Shown here: positions 49,834 to 60,366 of the stretch, piece by piece
Numbering within the stretch: position 1 is the first letter of the stretch
Layout of the letters: each line of letters starts with the position of its first letter
Assembly: GCA_910588685.1 (NCBI GenBank)
Contig: CAJUPX010000003.1
Location: 1 to 64,000 of the forward strand
From: an uncultured Christensenellaceae bacterium
GTDB lineage: Bacteria; Bacillota; Clostridia; Christensenellales; Borkfalkiaceae
Direction of reading: 5' to 3'
Length of the DNA: 64,000 nucleotides
Made by a program: the position numbers and the translations under genes
Notes under the pieces: generated by a model
The model's database searches: none
Seen by the model: the letters and a program-made list of their open reading frames with translations, nothing else
Told to the model about the DNA's origin: nothing

Positions 49834-51966
49834 TTAAACCAGCTCAAACTCCGCATAGTTTTGGGTATCTGAATCAGTTCCGACAAAAGCTCTAAACTTT
49901 CCCTTTTCTGCTGATTTAATTATATCTTCGTTATAAAATTCAAGCATTTCGCTATCTACGGCAAACTCTACCGTCTGACTTTCTCCCGGAGCAAGTGAAA
50001 CTTTTTTAAAACCTTTTAGTCCCCGTAAAGGTCTTGCCACAGAGGCAACCAAGTCCTGAATATAGAGCTGTACAGTTTCTACGCCACTGCGTTTCCCTAC
50101 GTTTTTAACCTTAACGGAAACAGTAATTTTATCGCCGTCATTAAGCCTATTATTACTGAGCTTTATCTCCGAATACTGAAATTGCGTATAAGATAATCCA
50201 TATCCAAACGGAAACAGAGAAAGATTACTTCCGTCGATATACGATGATGTATACGGACTTCTGATGTCATTATTTGTGCGTGGTCTGCCGGTATTATATC
50301 TGTTGTAATAAATCGGACATTGCCCGACTGACATAGGAAAACTCATAGGCAGTTTACCTTCCGGAGAGTATCTTCCGAAAAGAAGCTTTGCTGCCGCCGT
50401 GCCGCCTTCCGTACCCGGATGCCACATTAAAAGGACCGCCGGTGCAATATCTATAAAACGCTTGATTGTAAGCGGTCTGCCGGAGAAAAGCAAAACTGTC
50501 GTATTTTTATTAGCTGCAACTACCGCTTTTAACAATTCATATTGTCCGTCTGACAAATCAAGATTAAGTTTGCTTGTCCCTTCTCCGCTGTCGGAGGACG
50601 GCTCGCCAATCGCTAAAATTACCGCTTCGCTTTCTTTTGCAAGCTTGACCGCTGCCTTTAATTTTTTACTGTCAACCTGTGCTCCGATTTCAAATCCTAC
50701 GCCCTCTTCGACATGCACCTCTGCCGCAGTAAGCAACGAGCGTATTCCGGCAGCCACCGTTATTGCATCATTGGTATTACCATAGCAATGCCAAGCGCCA
50801 ATAATATCACCTGTATCAGCAAACGGTCCTATAACCGCAATCTTTTTAAAGCTGTCAGACAGCGGCAGAACGCCGTCGTTTTTAAGTAGCACTGCACTCT
50901 TCACAGCCGCCTTTTCGGCGATTGCCCTGTGTTCTTTACACAGCGTTTTTTTCTTGGGTTTGGTATTAATATAGGGGTCATCGAACAAGCCGAGCTTTTG
51001 TTTTAACACCAAAACACGTTCAACGGCTTTGTTCACCTGCTCCATATTTATTTTGCCGCTTTCCACCAATTCTTTTAAATAACGAATATAGTTCAACGAA
51101 ACCATCTCTATATCGCCGGTCGCTTCCATCGCTTTATATGCGCACTCAAAACCGTTTTCGGCAATACCGTGAACCATCATTTCGTCAAACGACGCATAAT
51201 CGCTTATAACTACCCCGTCAAAGCCCCACTCATCACGCAAAATGCCCTTGACAAGCTTTTTATTAGCCGCAGCGGGGACTCCGTTTAAAAGGTTAAATGA
51301 CGTCATAACCATATCGGCTCCGGCATCCAAAGCCGCTTTATAAGCGGGAAGATAGTACTCGCGTAAAGTTATTTCGCTCATATCGACGGTATTATAATCC
51401 CGTCCTGCCTCCGCCGCACCGTATGCCGCAAAATGCTTTACGCAAACAGCAACGTTTTGTGTATGATATCCTTCTACTTGTGCTTTTGCATACAGAGAAT
51501 TCAGATAAACGTCTTCACCCGTACTCTCGGCAACTCTACCCCAACGAGCGTCGCGAACCATATCCACCATTGGCGAAAACACAACGTTTATGCCGTTTTC
51601 AACACATTCACGCGCAGCCATCGCCGCACATTCCTTTATAAGTTCGGGCGAAAATGCGGCACCCATTGCCAATGGTATGGGATAAACAGTACAACACCCG
51701 TGTATTACGTCTTGCATGAAAAGCAACGGTATAGAATTCTGGTCTATCTTTAAATGATTTTCCTGAATTTCTATTACGTCGGATACTCTACTGAAATTGA
51801 GAGTACTTCCTATCCCTGAAATTTGATTAAATGTAAGTCCGAGCCCCGAAAGCGGCCCTGTTATATCGGCTATTGACTTTTTATTTAACAGTGAAGAATT
51901 GACCTGTGTCAACTGCTCTGCCTTTTCTTCAATCGTCATTCGTTCTATAAGTTCTTTTATGTCCAT
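49834..51966 (-). CDS. Beta-glucosidase-type GH3
   Basis: 710 residues of GH3: the barrel (FMQDVIHGCCT, VKHFAAYGAAEAGRDYN), nucleophile D256 in VVISDYASF, the alpha/beta sandwich with GEPSSDSGEGTS carrying the likely acid/base glutamate, and a C-terminal fibronectin III-like domain (about 600-710). It removes terminal beta-linked glucose (or xylose) from oligosaccharides. No signal peptide, unlike most secreted BglX enzymes. Confidence 0.92.
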   Translation of the reverse strand: MDIKELIERMTIEEKAEQLTQVNSSLLNKKSIADITGPLSGLGLTFNQISGIGSTLNFSRVSDVIEIQENHLKIDQNSIPLLFMQDVIHGCCTVYPIPLAMGAAFSPELIKECAAMAARECVENGINVVFSPMVDMVRDARWGRVAESTGEDVYLNSLYAKAQVEGYHTQNVAVCVKHFAAYGAAEAGRDYNTVDMSEITLREYYLPAYKAALDAGADMVMTSFNLLNGVPAAANKKLVKGILRDEWGFDGVVISDYASFDEMMVHGIAENGFECAYKAMEATGDIEMVSLNYIRYLKELVESGKINMEQVNKAVERVLVLKQKLGLFDDPYINTKPKKKTLCKEHRAIAEKAAVKSAVLLKNDGVLPLSDSFKKIAVIGPFADTGDIIGAWHCYGNTNDAITVAAGIRSLLTAAEVHVEEGVGFEIGAQVDSKKLKAAVKLAKESEAVILAIGEPSSDSGEGTSKLNLDLSDGQYELLKAVVAANKNTTVLLFSGRPLTIKRFIDIAPAVLLMWHPGTEGGTAAAKLLFGRYSPEGKLPMSFPMSVGQCPIYYNRYNTGRPRTNNDIRSPYTSSYIDGSNLSLFPFGYGLSYTQFQYSEIKLSNNRLNDGDKITVSVKVKNVGKRSGVETVQLYIQDLVASVARPLRGLKGFKKVSLAPGESQTVEFAVDSEMLEFYNEDIIKSAEKGKFRAFVGTDSDTQNYAEFELV

Positions 51967-51999
51967 TATCAGACCTTACCTATTTTCAATTTTCAATTT

Positions 52000-52839
52000 T
52001 CAATTTATAACTTTCATTTTTATTCCGCGGGATTTAAACCAATCTATCGATAATTCAAACCATTTACCTATGAAATACAAGTTTTTTTGTGCTTCGGTAA
52101 AGTCGCAAACCTCATCGTTAGATAGGCTTAATCCGTGTCCGCCGTGCTCGAATATATGCAACGCAAACGGCACATTTGCGCGCCTGTATGCGGTAGCAAG
52201 CAACAACGAATTTTCCGCCGGTACACCTTTATCTTCAAATGTGTGCAATATAAACGCAGGAGAAGCATTTTTATCAACTCGCTTTTCAACTGAAAGTTTG
52301 TCGTATAAAGCAAGTTCCTTGCCGGTTATGTTATCACGGGTACAGGCGTGCGTATATTCTCCCGTCGTTACAACGGGGTAAGCCAAGATTGTAGCATCGG
52401 GTTTTATCTGTTTTATAGTTTTTCCTATAAGCGCTGCCTCATCTTCTTTTACCGTAGAGAGCAATCCCGCAAGATGCCCGCCAGCAGAAAAGCCTATTGC
52501 GCACACTTGATTTTTATCTATATTGTATTTTCCCGCATTGTCGCGGATAAACAACATAGCGAGCATTGCTTCGATTAACGGCACGGGATATTTTGTTTTC
52601 GTGCTGTACGAAAGAACAAAAGAACAAAATCCGTTGTTAAGATATTTCATAGCAACAGGTTCGCCCTCCCGGTCGGAAACCATATTATACGCACCGCCGG
52701 GAATTACCAGCATTGCGGGGTGAACACGCTTTTTTATTTCGACGCTGTCCGTGCGCACGTATACGGCTAAATAACCGCCATTGGCACCACATCTATCAAT
52801 TTTATAATTTTTATATAAATCGATTACTTCATACGTCAT
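52000..52839 (-). CDS. Alpha/beta hydrolase, likely acetyl esterase
   Basis: 279 residues. Oxyanion PGGAY (47-51), nucleophile elbow GFSAGGHLAG with S118, a late DKGVPAENSL aspartate region and HGGHGLSL with the catalytic histidine match the xylanase-associated esterase group. Within a glycan cluster it probably strips acetyl groups from oligosaccharides. No signal peptide. AAAGGGG precedes the ATG. A TTTTCAA triplet repeat (51983-52003) overlaps its stop. Confidence 0.82.
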   Translation of the reverse strand: MTYEVIDLYKNYKIDRCGANGGYLAVYVRTDSVEIKKRVHPAMLVIPGGAYNMVSDREGEPVAMKYLNNGFCSFVLSYSTKTKYPVPLIEAMLAMLFIRDNAGKYNIDKNQVCAIGFSAGGHLAGLLSTVKEDEAALIGKTIKQIKPDATILAYPVVTTGEYTHACTRDNITGKELALYDKLSVEKRVDKNASPAFILHTFEDKGVPAENSLLLATAYRRANVPFALHIFEHGGHGLSLSNDEVCDFTEAQKNLYFIGKWFELSIDWFKSRGIKMKVIN

Positions 52840-52863
52840 AAAGAGTACCCCTTTAAAGTCAAA

Positions 52864-54852
52864 TCACATCAACAGAATAAAACAACCGCCCTGTACGCTT
52901 CTTGCAATAAAACAATGATGTTTGCCATCAACCGTTTCATACCAGTCGGAAAAAGGCACTCTGTCGGGGCTTTCGATTAAGAATTTATATATCGGCGATA
53001 TTACACGCTTTTGTTTTCCCAAATTATCGGTTAGACTTGCCGCCCACAAAAGCCAGTCGCTCTTTGTGTACCCCTTTCTGCTGTCGAGCGGTATTCCGTA
53101 TTCTGCCGACTTTGTAAGGCAATAGTCGATTTCTTTTTCCAGCAAGCTTTGGGGGAACAAGCCGAGTTTGAATATTTTATCAAATGCAAAATTGTATTTA
53201 AGAGAGAAAGTATCTTCTCCGCTGTCCCACGTAAGGGGTGAATGGTCGAACCTTATCATAAATTCACAAATCTCACCCGCATACTTTTCGGCTATTTTCC
53301 TGTACTTTCCATTACCCGTCAGTTCGGCATATGCAGCTATACCGACAGTTGCCTTAATGGCAAGATTTAAATTGTTTTTAAGGTGCCCTGCAAAATCGTC
53401 CGTGCAGAGTTGATCTTCCGGTTTAAGCCCGTATTTAACGAGATATTCAACCCACTTAGCGCACAAATCTTGATTGTCTTCAAAAAACTTATTGTTATTC
53501 TCTGCACGGCAGCACGCCAAAAATAGAATCAGCATATTTGCACATTCTTCCACCGGCATCTGATATTTAAAGTCGTATGCGTCGAATTTGGAAGGCAAGA
53601 GATATATCGGAGAATGAGTATTTACAAAAGCTCTTTCGTTGTAGTTGCCGTGATAATGCCCTTTATCACCTTTAAGTCCATATACCTGCCCTGCGCAAAT
53701 AGGATATGTACCCACGTCATGCGGCGCAAAATCATATTTCCATACAGGCATTCTTGCAAACTTTAATATGGGACGCATCATCCCTTTTACAAGTTCGGGG
53801 TTGTATAACAGATACAACGGCGCCGAAGGATAACTTACGTCTACCGTTGCAATGCAACCGTTTGAACCGCATTCTTTGGATAAAAACAACACATTGCCGT
53901 CATTGTCACAAACGAGTTTATGAGCGCCTATGCTTTGGCGTAAACTTGCGTACAGTATCCTTATATATTCATCCCCGTATCTATCCGCCTTGTCTTTTAT
54001 ATTTTTATCAAACGCTTTCAGTTTTTCATCTATTGCGCCCGTATTTTCAAAAACATACCCAAGAGCATTTAAAATAGTATTATTCTTTAAATAATAACCT
54101 TTCAGATAGTCGCCAAAATAATCGATAGAAGCACCCTCGTCAAAGCCGAGCATGACAACGCCGTTATTATTGTTATTTATCGAGCCTATATACTTTTCCT
54201 CTCCCTTGTTTGCAAAGCGGTTTAGTCCCGCAGACAGGTAAACGGCAAGGTCGCTTTCGTCAAGAATATACGCCGTTTCGCCCGACAGATACCACCATCC
54301 CCAATCCGCACCTATCAAATCGTGCGCATTGGATAACGGGAGTTGTCTTTTTAATCCCATAAAAGCCGCTTCGTACGAATCGAGCGGCATAACGCCTCCC
54401 CTGACCGATTTGTTGCCGTTCTCGGGGATATCGTTATACGCAACACGCCTGTTGACAAACACGGAAAGTGCGGCGTTCTTATCCCCTTGTATACTGTATT
54501 TTATATAGCATACAGGCATTGACAAAAGCTGTAAATCGTTAAGCGGAAGCGGTGAAACAAAGCTCAGCTTCAATTTAACTTTTCCCGCCGTAAATTCATA
54601 GTCGGTGGTAAACGCAGTAACTTCAACAGACGTCTGTTCGGCTTTCTTAACTCCGCAGTTTATATAATCTTCTGCGTTGCCCATAAAGCAGTACGTTTCG
54701 CCGTTTGTCTTTATAAATCCGTAAATTTTCTTTTCCGCACCGAACCAGCTTTTAATATTGCTTTCGTTCAAATTGTCCGTAGTTGACCAGAGCGAATAGT
54801 TCGGGTCTTTTATAAACAGCGGATATGCGGGGAGCTTTCTGTCGTTATTCAT
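52864..54852 (-). CDS. DUF5127/DUF4965/DUF1793 (glutaminase A-like) family protein
   Basis: 662 residues. The N-terminal part (PLFIKDPNYSLWS) fits DUF5127, the centre (LRQSIGAHKLV, FLSKECGSNGCIATVDVSYPSAPL in pieces, and FAPHDVGTYP) fits DUF4965, and the end (SLKYNFAFDKI, PLDSRKGYTKSDW, ARSVQGGCFI) fits DUF1793. The architecture is named after a fungal glutaminase but has an (alpha/alpha)6 barrel like many glycosidases. In this setting an unproven glycosidase role is more plausible than glutaminase. No signal peptide; 8-base overlap with the SGNH gene. Confidence 0.82.
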   Translation of the reverse strand: MNNDRKLPAYPLFIKDPNYSLWSTTDNLNESNIKSWFGAEKKIYGFIKTNGETYCFMGNAEDYINCGVKKAEQTSVEVTAFTTDYEFTAGKVKLKLSFVSPLPLNDLQLLSMPVCYIKYSIQGDKNAALSVFVNRRVAYNDIPENGNKSVRGGVMPLDSYEAAFMGLKRQLPLSNAHDLIGADWGWWYLSGETAYILDESDLAVYLSAGLNRFANKGEEKYIGSINNNNNGVVMLGFDEGASIDYFGDYLKGYYLKNNTILNALGYVFENTGAIDEKLKAFDKNIKDKADRYGDEYIRILYASLRQSIGAHKLVCDNDGNVLFLSKECGSNGCIATVDVSYPSAPLYLLYNPELVKGMMRPILKFARMPVWKYDFAPHDVGTYPICAGQVYGLKGDKGHYHGNYNERAFVNTHSPIYLLPSKFDAYDFKYQMPVEECANMLILFLACCRAENNNKFFEDNQDLCAKWVEYLVKYGLKPEDQLCTDDFAGHLKNNLNLAIKATVGIAAYAELTGNGKYRKIAEKYAGEICEFMIRFDHSPLTWDSGEDTFSLKYNFAFDKIFKLGLFPQSLLEKEIDYCLTKSAEYGIPLDSRKGYTKSDWLLWAASLTDNLGKQKRVISPIYKFLIESPDRVPFSDWYETVDGKHHCFIARSVQGGCFILLM

Positions 54853-55870
54853 ATTTCTTTATTTCCCTTGATATAATTGCAAATAAATCGTCGGCTATTT
54901 TCTGTACGCCTTCTATGTTAGGATGTAATACGTCGGAGCAAAGATATTTCGGTCCGTCCAAAATATCAAGTCCGTTTATATAGGTAACGTTCGGTAAGTT
55001 TGCCTTTCTTATCCTTTGTTCCATTGTACTGCGCCAGGGCTTAGAACGAACTCCGCCTTTCAAGAAGTCGTTGTCGCAATAAAATGGAGAAATCATAAAT
55101 ATAGGTTTATCGGAATGTTTTTTCGCAATATTTTCCAGAACGTAATCTACACGTTCCGCAACTTTTTCCATTTCCCAGTCGAGTACGTTTATTCCGAGCT
55201 CAATCACGGCAATATTCCATTCAAGCGATGAAACATAATCAATCGTTTCGTGTTCTATTCGGCAATGTCCCGCCATGCCTAAATTATATACGTCGTAATT
55301 TAATCTGCTGCCTATTATCGAAGCAAACGAATGCGACATATCGAGAGCGTTACTGCCGTGGGTTATCGACGAACCGTAAAACAATATCTTTTTTTCGGGC
55401 ACTTCGCTCTTTTCGGGAGGGCGCACGTCGCCGATAACGTCCAGCAACTCATATCTCCCCCTGTCAAAAATAAAGCGCACAACTTCGGGTGAAAATCCGT
55501 CGTTCGGTCTCATTTTTCTTAATGCGTCGAGATTTACGGAGCGTTTAATGACAAAATCTTTCGGCTCTTTTCCTACACAGTTATCTACTACGGAATCGTT
55601 CCAGCCGCCTTGAATACTGCCCCTGAAAACTTGAAAAGCGTTATTTACGTCATCGTCTTCGAATTTACGCATGCGGATAGTTGCGTTTTCGCCGCTGTTG
55701 ATTACAAAGCGCAGTTCGACGCCCGTTCCGTATCTTGCAACGTTATACGCATCCTTGCCGCCTTCAAACTTCTCTGCCACACTTTTAGGAAAGCGCAACC
55801 AGCTTGCGCCGCCGTTGTGTCCATCGACCAGCTCGGCAACGTTATGAACTTCAATGTTTTTAAATTTCAT
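54845..55870 (-). CDS. SGNH/GDSL hydrolase with N-terminal beta domain
   Basis: 341 residues. Residues 1-140 form a jelly-roll-like domain; the hydrolase starts with KKILFYGSSITHGS (block I serine, about S168), then GMAGHCRIE (Gly), ELGINVLDW (Asn) and the C-terminal DVLHPN pair (Asp and His). Such two-domain SGNH enzymes deacetylate sugars. It is 1 base from GH35 and overlaps the DUF4965 gene. Confidence 0.87.
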   Translation of the reverse strand: MKFKNIEVHNVAELVDGHNGGASWLRFPKSVAEKFEGGKDAYNVARYGTGVELRFVINSGENATIRMRKFEDDDVNNAFQVFRGSIQGGWNDSVVDNCVGKEPKDFVIKRSVNLDALRKMRPNDGFSPEVVRFIFDRGRYELLDVIGDVRPPEKSEVPEKKILFYGSSITHGSNALDMSHSFASIIGSRLNYDVYNLGMAGHCRIEHETIDYVSSLEWNIAVIELGINVLDWEMEKVAERVDYVLENIAKKHSDKPIFMISPFYCDNDFLKGGVRSKPWRSTMEQRIRKANLPNVTYINGLDILDGPKYLCSDVLHPNIEGVQKIADDLFAIISREIKKYE

Positions 55871-55871
55871 T

Positions 55872-57620
55872 TTATTTTACCCCCAAATCAGGTTTATCTG
55901 TAAATTCTACTGTCGGCTCACCCTTTAAGCCGTCCGATTCAAACAATATCAGAGTGTTGTTACCGCTCTTTAAAACCGATGCCGGAACATAGAGAGTTTT
56001 CTGCGGGCCTACTTCCCAATATCTGCCGAGATTAAAACCGTTTAAAACCGCAAAACCTTTTTTAAAATTGTCTGTTCTAAGGAAGCTGTCGCAATGCGTT
56101 CCTTCAAGCGTAAATTCAAATTTGAAAAAGCTCTCACCTTTGCCGCTATCTTTGACGCCGAATACAATCTTATCAAGATTATCCATTGGCAACGGGTAGG
56201 CGTTCCAGCCGAAATGAATTTTACCGTCGATAAGGCATCTGCCTGCAATACCTTTTTTGCGTATCATTTTCGGTCCAAAATTTGTCCTACCCATATTTTC
56301 GCATACAACGGACAAGATATCGTCCTTTTTTGCCGAGAACTCAACTTCGTAAGGCATATCGTTTACATATACCGTACCGAAACAACAATCGTTTACATAC
56401 ACCTGCGCCCTGTCGCCTATACTTTCAAACGAAATCTTTACGCTGTCATAATCACGATTCAACTGCGTACGGTAGACAATATAGCCATAGCCTACGCCGT
56501 ATTCTTCCATACATTTCGGCACATCGGAATATTGCGGCGAAGACAGTTTTTCAAGATTGTCGAAAAGATACGCGCACTCGACTGCCTTGTGTTTGCCGTA
56601 TGCTGCCTTCTTTCTGTTACCAGGCAACGGCGGCAAAGCTCCGTCGGTATGTTTTTGTATAACATCTCTGACTGCCAGATACTTGGGAGTTACGTCTCCG
56701 CATTCGGTTAAAAGCGCATCGTAGTCGTAGCTTGTTACGTCGGGGGCAAATTTTTCATAATGATTTGCACCGCTCGTAAAACCGAAATTCGTACCGCCTA
56801 TAAACATATACATATTGACGCTGCCTTTTTGTAGCATATCGTCAACCGTTTTTGCATAATCTTCCGCATCAGTCGTGTGATGCGCTTCGTCGCCCCAAGC
56901 GTCAAACCAGCCGTTCCACATTTCCATACACATTTTAGGGCTGTCGGGAAAAAATTCATCGTGAGCGGCAAAGTTTTCTTCTACACGGCTTCCGAAATTC
57001 AGCGTGGATAAACAACCGTCTACCGTACCGTCCAAAATATCGGTGCGTTTTGTTCCGTCGGAAGTAAAAAGCGGTATGTCTATTCCGTTTTCACGGTATA
57101 TTTTAACAAGGTCGGACAGGTACTTTTTGTCGTCGCCGTAATAGCCGTACTCATTTTCAACCTGCATCATTATGACGTTGCCGCCGTTAGTAAAAAGAAG
57201 TGGACGCACCTCTTCAAATATTCTTTGAAGATATTGCTTAAACCGCCCCATATATACGGGGTTACTGCAACGAATTTCCATTTCGGGAAGAGTTTGCAAC
57301 CACCATGGCAACCCGCCGAATTCCCATTCCGCACAAATATAAGGACCGGGGCGAACAATAGCCATAAGCCCGTACTTCTGAGCTTTCTTTAAAAATTCGG
57401 CAACATTTAAAATGCCGGAAAAATCAAACTCGCCCATTCTTTTTTCGTGCATATTCCAGGCACAATAGGTTTCAACCGTATTGCAACCGAGCGCAACCAT
57501 TTTACCGAAAATATCGTCCCACGTGTCGGGAAGATTGCGAAAATAATGTACCGCACCCGATATTATTTTAACAGGCTTTCCGTCCTTGATAAATTCTTTT
57601 CCTGTTATTTCAAACTTCAT
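55872..57620 (-). CDS. Beta-galactosidase, GH35
   Basis: 582 residues. The GH35 signature RPGPYICAEWEFGGLPWWL (90-108), acid/base E157 in VENEYG and nucleophile E233 in MEMWNGWFD are clear, followed by two jelly-roll domains with NGFNLGRYWEVGPQ. It removes beta-1,3 or beta-1,4 galactose from oligosaccharides. No signal peptide, so its substrates must be imported. Confidence 0.95.
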   Translation of the reverse strand: MKFEITGKEFIKDGKPVKIISGAVHYFRNLPDTWDDIFGKMVALGCNTVETYCAWNMHEKRMGEFDFSGILNVAEFLKKAQKYGLMAIVRPGPYICAEWEFGGLPWWLQTLPEMEIRCSNPVYMGRFKQYLQRIFEEVRPLLFTNGGNVIMMQVENEYGYYGDDKKYLSDLVKIYRENGIDIPLFTSDGTKRTDILDGTVDGCLSTLNFGSRVEENFAAHDEFFPDSPKMCMEMWNGWFDAWGDEAHHTTDAEDYAKTVDDMLQKGSVNMYMFIGGTNFGFTSGANHYEKFAPDVTSYDYDALLTECGDVTPKYLAVRDVIQKHTDGALPPLPGNRKKAAYGKHKAVECAYLFDNLEKLSSPQYSDVPKCMEEYGVGYGYIVYRTQLNRDYDSVKISFESIGDRAQVYVNDCCFGTVYVNDMPYEVEFSAKKDDILSVVCENMGRTNFGPKMIRKKGIAGRCLIDGKIHFGWNAYPLPMDNLDKIVFGVKDSGKGESFFKFEFTLEGTHCDSFLRTDNFKKGFAVLNGFNLGRYWEVGPQKTLYVPASVLKSGNNTLILFESDGLKGEPTVEFTDKPDLGVK

Positions 57621-57626
57621 TTTAAA

Positions 57627-60356
57627 CTACTCCGCCACAATTTTTATACCGTCGCGTATTCCGCCGTAAGGCGCATCGCGGTTAAATAGTAGTATGCGCA
57701 CTTCAACTCTGTCTCCCGTCTTTAAATCTACGGGGAAGCTGACAGACTTTTCGCTACCGGTAAAATTCTTTTCGGAATATACACACTTACCGGAAATATA
57801 TACCTCCGTTTCATCCGAAACGTAATTTATTAAATTCATTTCGAATTTGTTTCCCTTTGGCGCGGTAATGAAAGTGCGGTATATCCTATATCCGCTATGA
57901 AAATCATTCTGGTGCGAGCCGGCAACGTTTATAGGAATAAAACTGTTGAAATCGTTATCCGCAATCTTTACAAGCGGATCTGGGCGTTCATTGTAAATAT
58001 CCGACATCGTAAAATCCGATATGGTAACGTTAGGCGCTGCGTTCAACAGCGGCAACCCTTCGTGACGGACAAGTGTAAACTTCACAGTTGCATCCGGCAA
58101 ACCCTTGCACTGTACTTTTAAAGCAGCCTCTTCTCCTTCATTTGCTGAAACGAGAGCCATACACTTTCCGTTAAAAAGTCTGCGTTTGCTGTCTGTTTCC
58201 GATTCGTGGCTGTTTGGATTTCCGTTGCCCACTCCGCGCACGAACAAGCTTCCCTGCGAAATAAATTCGATTAAATCGTCCGAATAAGGAATATCCGTTC
58301 CCTCACTGTCTACAAGGGAAACTATTACTTCAACCGTATCCTGACCGTCGTCCGCTATATAGCTGCGGGGGCATACGATTTTGATTTGCTTTGCTTTTCC
58401 CGCAGTTTTTACGGTATCTTTGCAGAGAATATTCCCCTTTTCGTCATAACCGACGGCAACCACTTGACCTTGTTCAAAATCAACTTGCCATTCGGGAGTA
58501 TTTATACAGCCTGACTGCTTTTTGCCGTAAGAAATTCCGTTTACAAACAATTCCGTTTGAGAACAATTAGTAGGCACGGCAATGCGCACTTTTTCGCCGA
58601 CTTTAAAATTCCAGCTTTCGGGAATTATTTTCAGAGTCGGTTCAACGGAATAGCACGCCTTGGCATAATAATATCCGTCTTTGGGAATACCGCACAGATC
58701 CATTAGCCCAAACTGACTTGTTACTGACGGCCATTTGTACGGAGTAGGTTCGCCCTGATAGTCAAAGCCTGTCCACAATGCAATCCCCGCAAACCATTCG
58801 TGTTGCAACGCAAAATTCCAAGACTGTCTTACAGTCTGCCCCCAAGGCACACATTCACCATCGTACCCTTTGAGCTTATGCGCTTCATTATCAGTTTTGT
58901 AACAGCCTCTTGTAGAAACAACGCTTGCATTTTCAGAGCCGAAAACAGGCTGTAACGGATATTTTTTATGAAATTCGGGAATATTGGCAATGGCATAATT
59001 TATACCTGTAATATCAGTTTCCTGCCCCGCTCCGTCCATATTGCCGTTAATCGCACATGTAAAAAGTCTTGTATCGTCCAGACTGCGTACAAATGCTTTT
59101 AGACGTCTATAAATGTTTGCGCCCGTTTCGGTATTTTGAAGAGGTTCCTCGTTAAATAACGACCAAAAAATTACGGACGGATGATTACGGTCGCGCTTTA
59201 TAAAGCTCTCTATATTTTTTAAATTATCCCCCTCTTCGAAACGGCGGTTTTCGTCTATAACTATCAGCCCTAACCTGTCGCAAGCATCTAAAACAGCCTT
59301 TGCGGGGGGATTGTGAGCACATCTGTAGGCATTTGCACCCATTGACTTTACAAGGTTTACGCAATAATCCTGAATCGAATCGGGAATAGCAACGCCCACT
59401 CCGCCGTAAGTCTGATGACAGCAAATTCCCTTTAATTTCAACGGTCTGCCGTTGAGCATAAATCCCTTTTCGGGCGAAACGCTGAAAGTACGGAAACCCG
59501 TAGTGACGTTGTCTTCATCTGTTTTCAGTCCGTCCGAATATACGCTTACGCTAACCCTGTACAAGTTCGGTGAATCTACGTCCCACAAATCCGGCGAATT
59601 AACTTCAAACGAAAGTTGCTTTTCAATCTTTGCGCAAGGTTGCAATTTAACCGAAAGCAATTGGCTTTTAGCTATTAGCTTATCGCCACGAAACAACTCC
59701 GCCTCGATTTTTGTATCGGCATCTGAATATCCGCTGTTTTCGACTTCAACCGAAACAAGAGTTTTCCATTGCCGGACGTCAACTTTATTGCTACGGACAA
59801 AAACGCCGTTATGCCCGATATGAACCGCTTCTTTTACATAAAGTTTTACGTACCGGTAAATACCTGCACCTTCATACCACCAGCCTTCGCTTGACTTACC
59901 GTCTATATGCACGGCAACAACATTGGTTGCAAACTTTCCGAAATTAACGTAATCCGTTATATCGATTACCGTTTCCGTATATGCGCTGAAAGAACGGGAT
60001 ACAAGCGAGCCGTTTACATAGAACTCCGCATATACCGCCGTTCCTTCAAAGCAAATTAAAATCTGTTTTCCTTTATACTTCTCGTCAAGACAAAATGTCT
60101 TTCTGTACCAACCGTTTTCGCTATCAAGATATCCTCCCGACAACGAATTATCAGCGGAATATTTACCGCTTAATTTATAATCGTGCGGAAGGTCGACGCC
60201 AGCCCAAACGCTGTCGTCATAAATTCTGCCCGCTGCTCCTAACGTCCCGCCCGTTTTACAAGCCGAGCAAGCCGCAACGTGGCTTTTTAAAGTATCTGTT
60301 TCCGGTTCACCACGAAAGAACTTCCATTCTCTGTCAAAGTTATATACTACTCTCAT
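57627..60356 (-). CDS. Beta-galactosidase-like GH2 with DUF4982
   Basis: 909 residues: sugar-binding domain (1-180, LPHDYKLSG, WYEGAGIYR), Ig-like domain, barrel with acid/base E403 in FWSLFNEEP and nucleophile E475 in FGSENAS, then DUF4982-like and Ig-like domains (about 560-720) and a C-terminal carbohydrate-binding-like module (about 770-909). This layout is typical for GH2 beta-galactosidases of gut bacteria. No signal peptide. Confidence 0.93.
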   Translation of the reverse strand: MRVVYNFDREWKFFRGEPETDTLKSHVAACSACKTGGTLGAAGRIYDDSVWAGVDLPHDYKLSGKYSADNSLSGGYLDSENGWYRKTFCLDEKYKGKQILICFEGTAVYAEFYVNGSLVSRSFSAYTETVIDITDYVNFGKFATNVVAVHIDGKSSEGWWYEGAGIYRYVKLYVKEAVHIGHNGVFVRSNKVDVRQWKTLVSVEVENSGYSDADTKIEAELFRGDKLIAKSQLLSVKLQPCAKIEKQLSFEVNSPDLWDVDSPNLYRVSVSVYSDGLKTDEDNVTTGFRTFSVSPEKGFMLNGRPLKLKGICCHQTYGGVGVAIPDSIQDYCVNLVKSMGANAYRCAHNPPAKAVLDACDRLGLIVIDENRRFEEGDNLKNIESFIKRDRNHPSVIFWSLFNEEPLQNTETGANIYRRLKAFVRSLDDTRLFTCAINGNMDGAGQETDITGINYAIANIPEFHKKYPLQPVFGSENASVVSTRGCYKTDNEAHKLKGYDGECVPWGQTVRQSWNFALQHEWFAGIALWTGFDYQGEPTPYKWPSVTSQFGLMDLCGIPKDGYYYAKACYSVEPTLKIIPESWNFKVGEKVRIAVPTNCSQTELFVNGISYGKKQSGCINTPEWQVDFEQGQVVAVGYDEKGNILCKDTVKTAGKAKQIKIVCPRSYIADDGQDTVEVIVSLVDSEGTDIPYSDDLIEFISQGSLFVRGVGNGNPNSHESETDSKRRLFNGKCMALVSANEGEEAALKVQCKGLPDATVKFTLVRHEGLPLLNAAPNVTISDFTMSDIYNERPDPLVKIADNDFNSFIPINVAGSHQNDFHSGYRIYRTFITAPKGNKFEMNLINYVSDETEVYISGKCVYSEKNFTGSEKSVSFPVDLKTGDRVEVRILLFNRDAPYGGIRDGIKIVAE

Positions 60357-60366
60357 AATCTTACCT

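Noticed and set aside
51983..52003. Three TTTTCAA units in tandem at the end of the esterase gene
   Set aside because: Short AT-rich repeat, likely slippage; no partner copy or structure seen.
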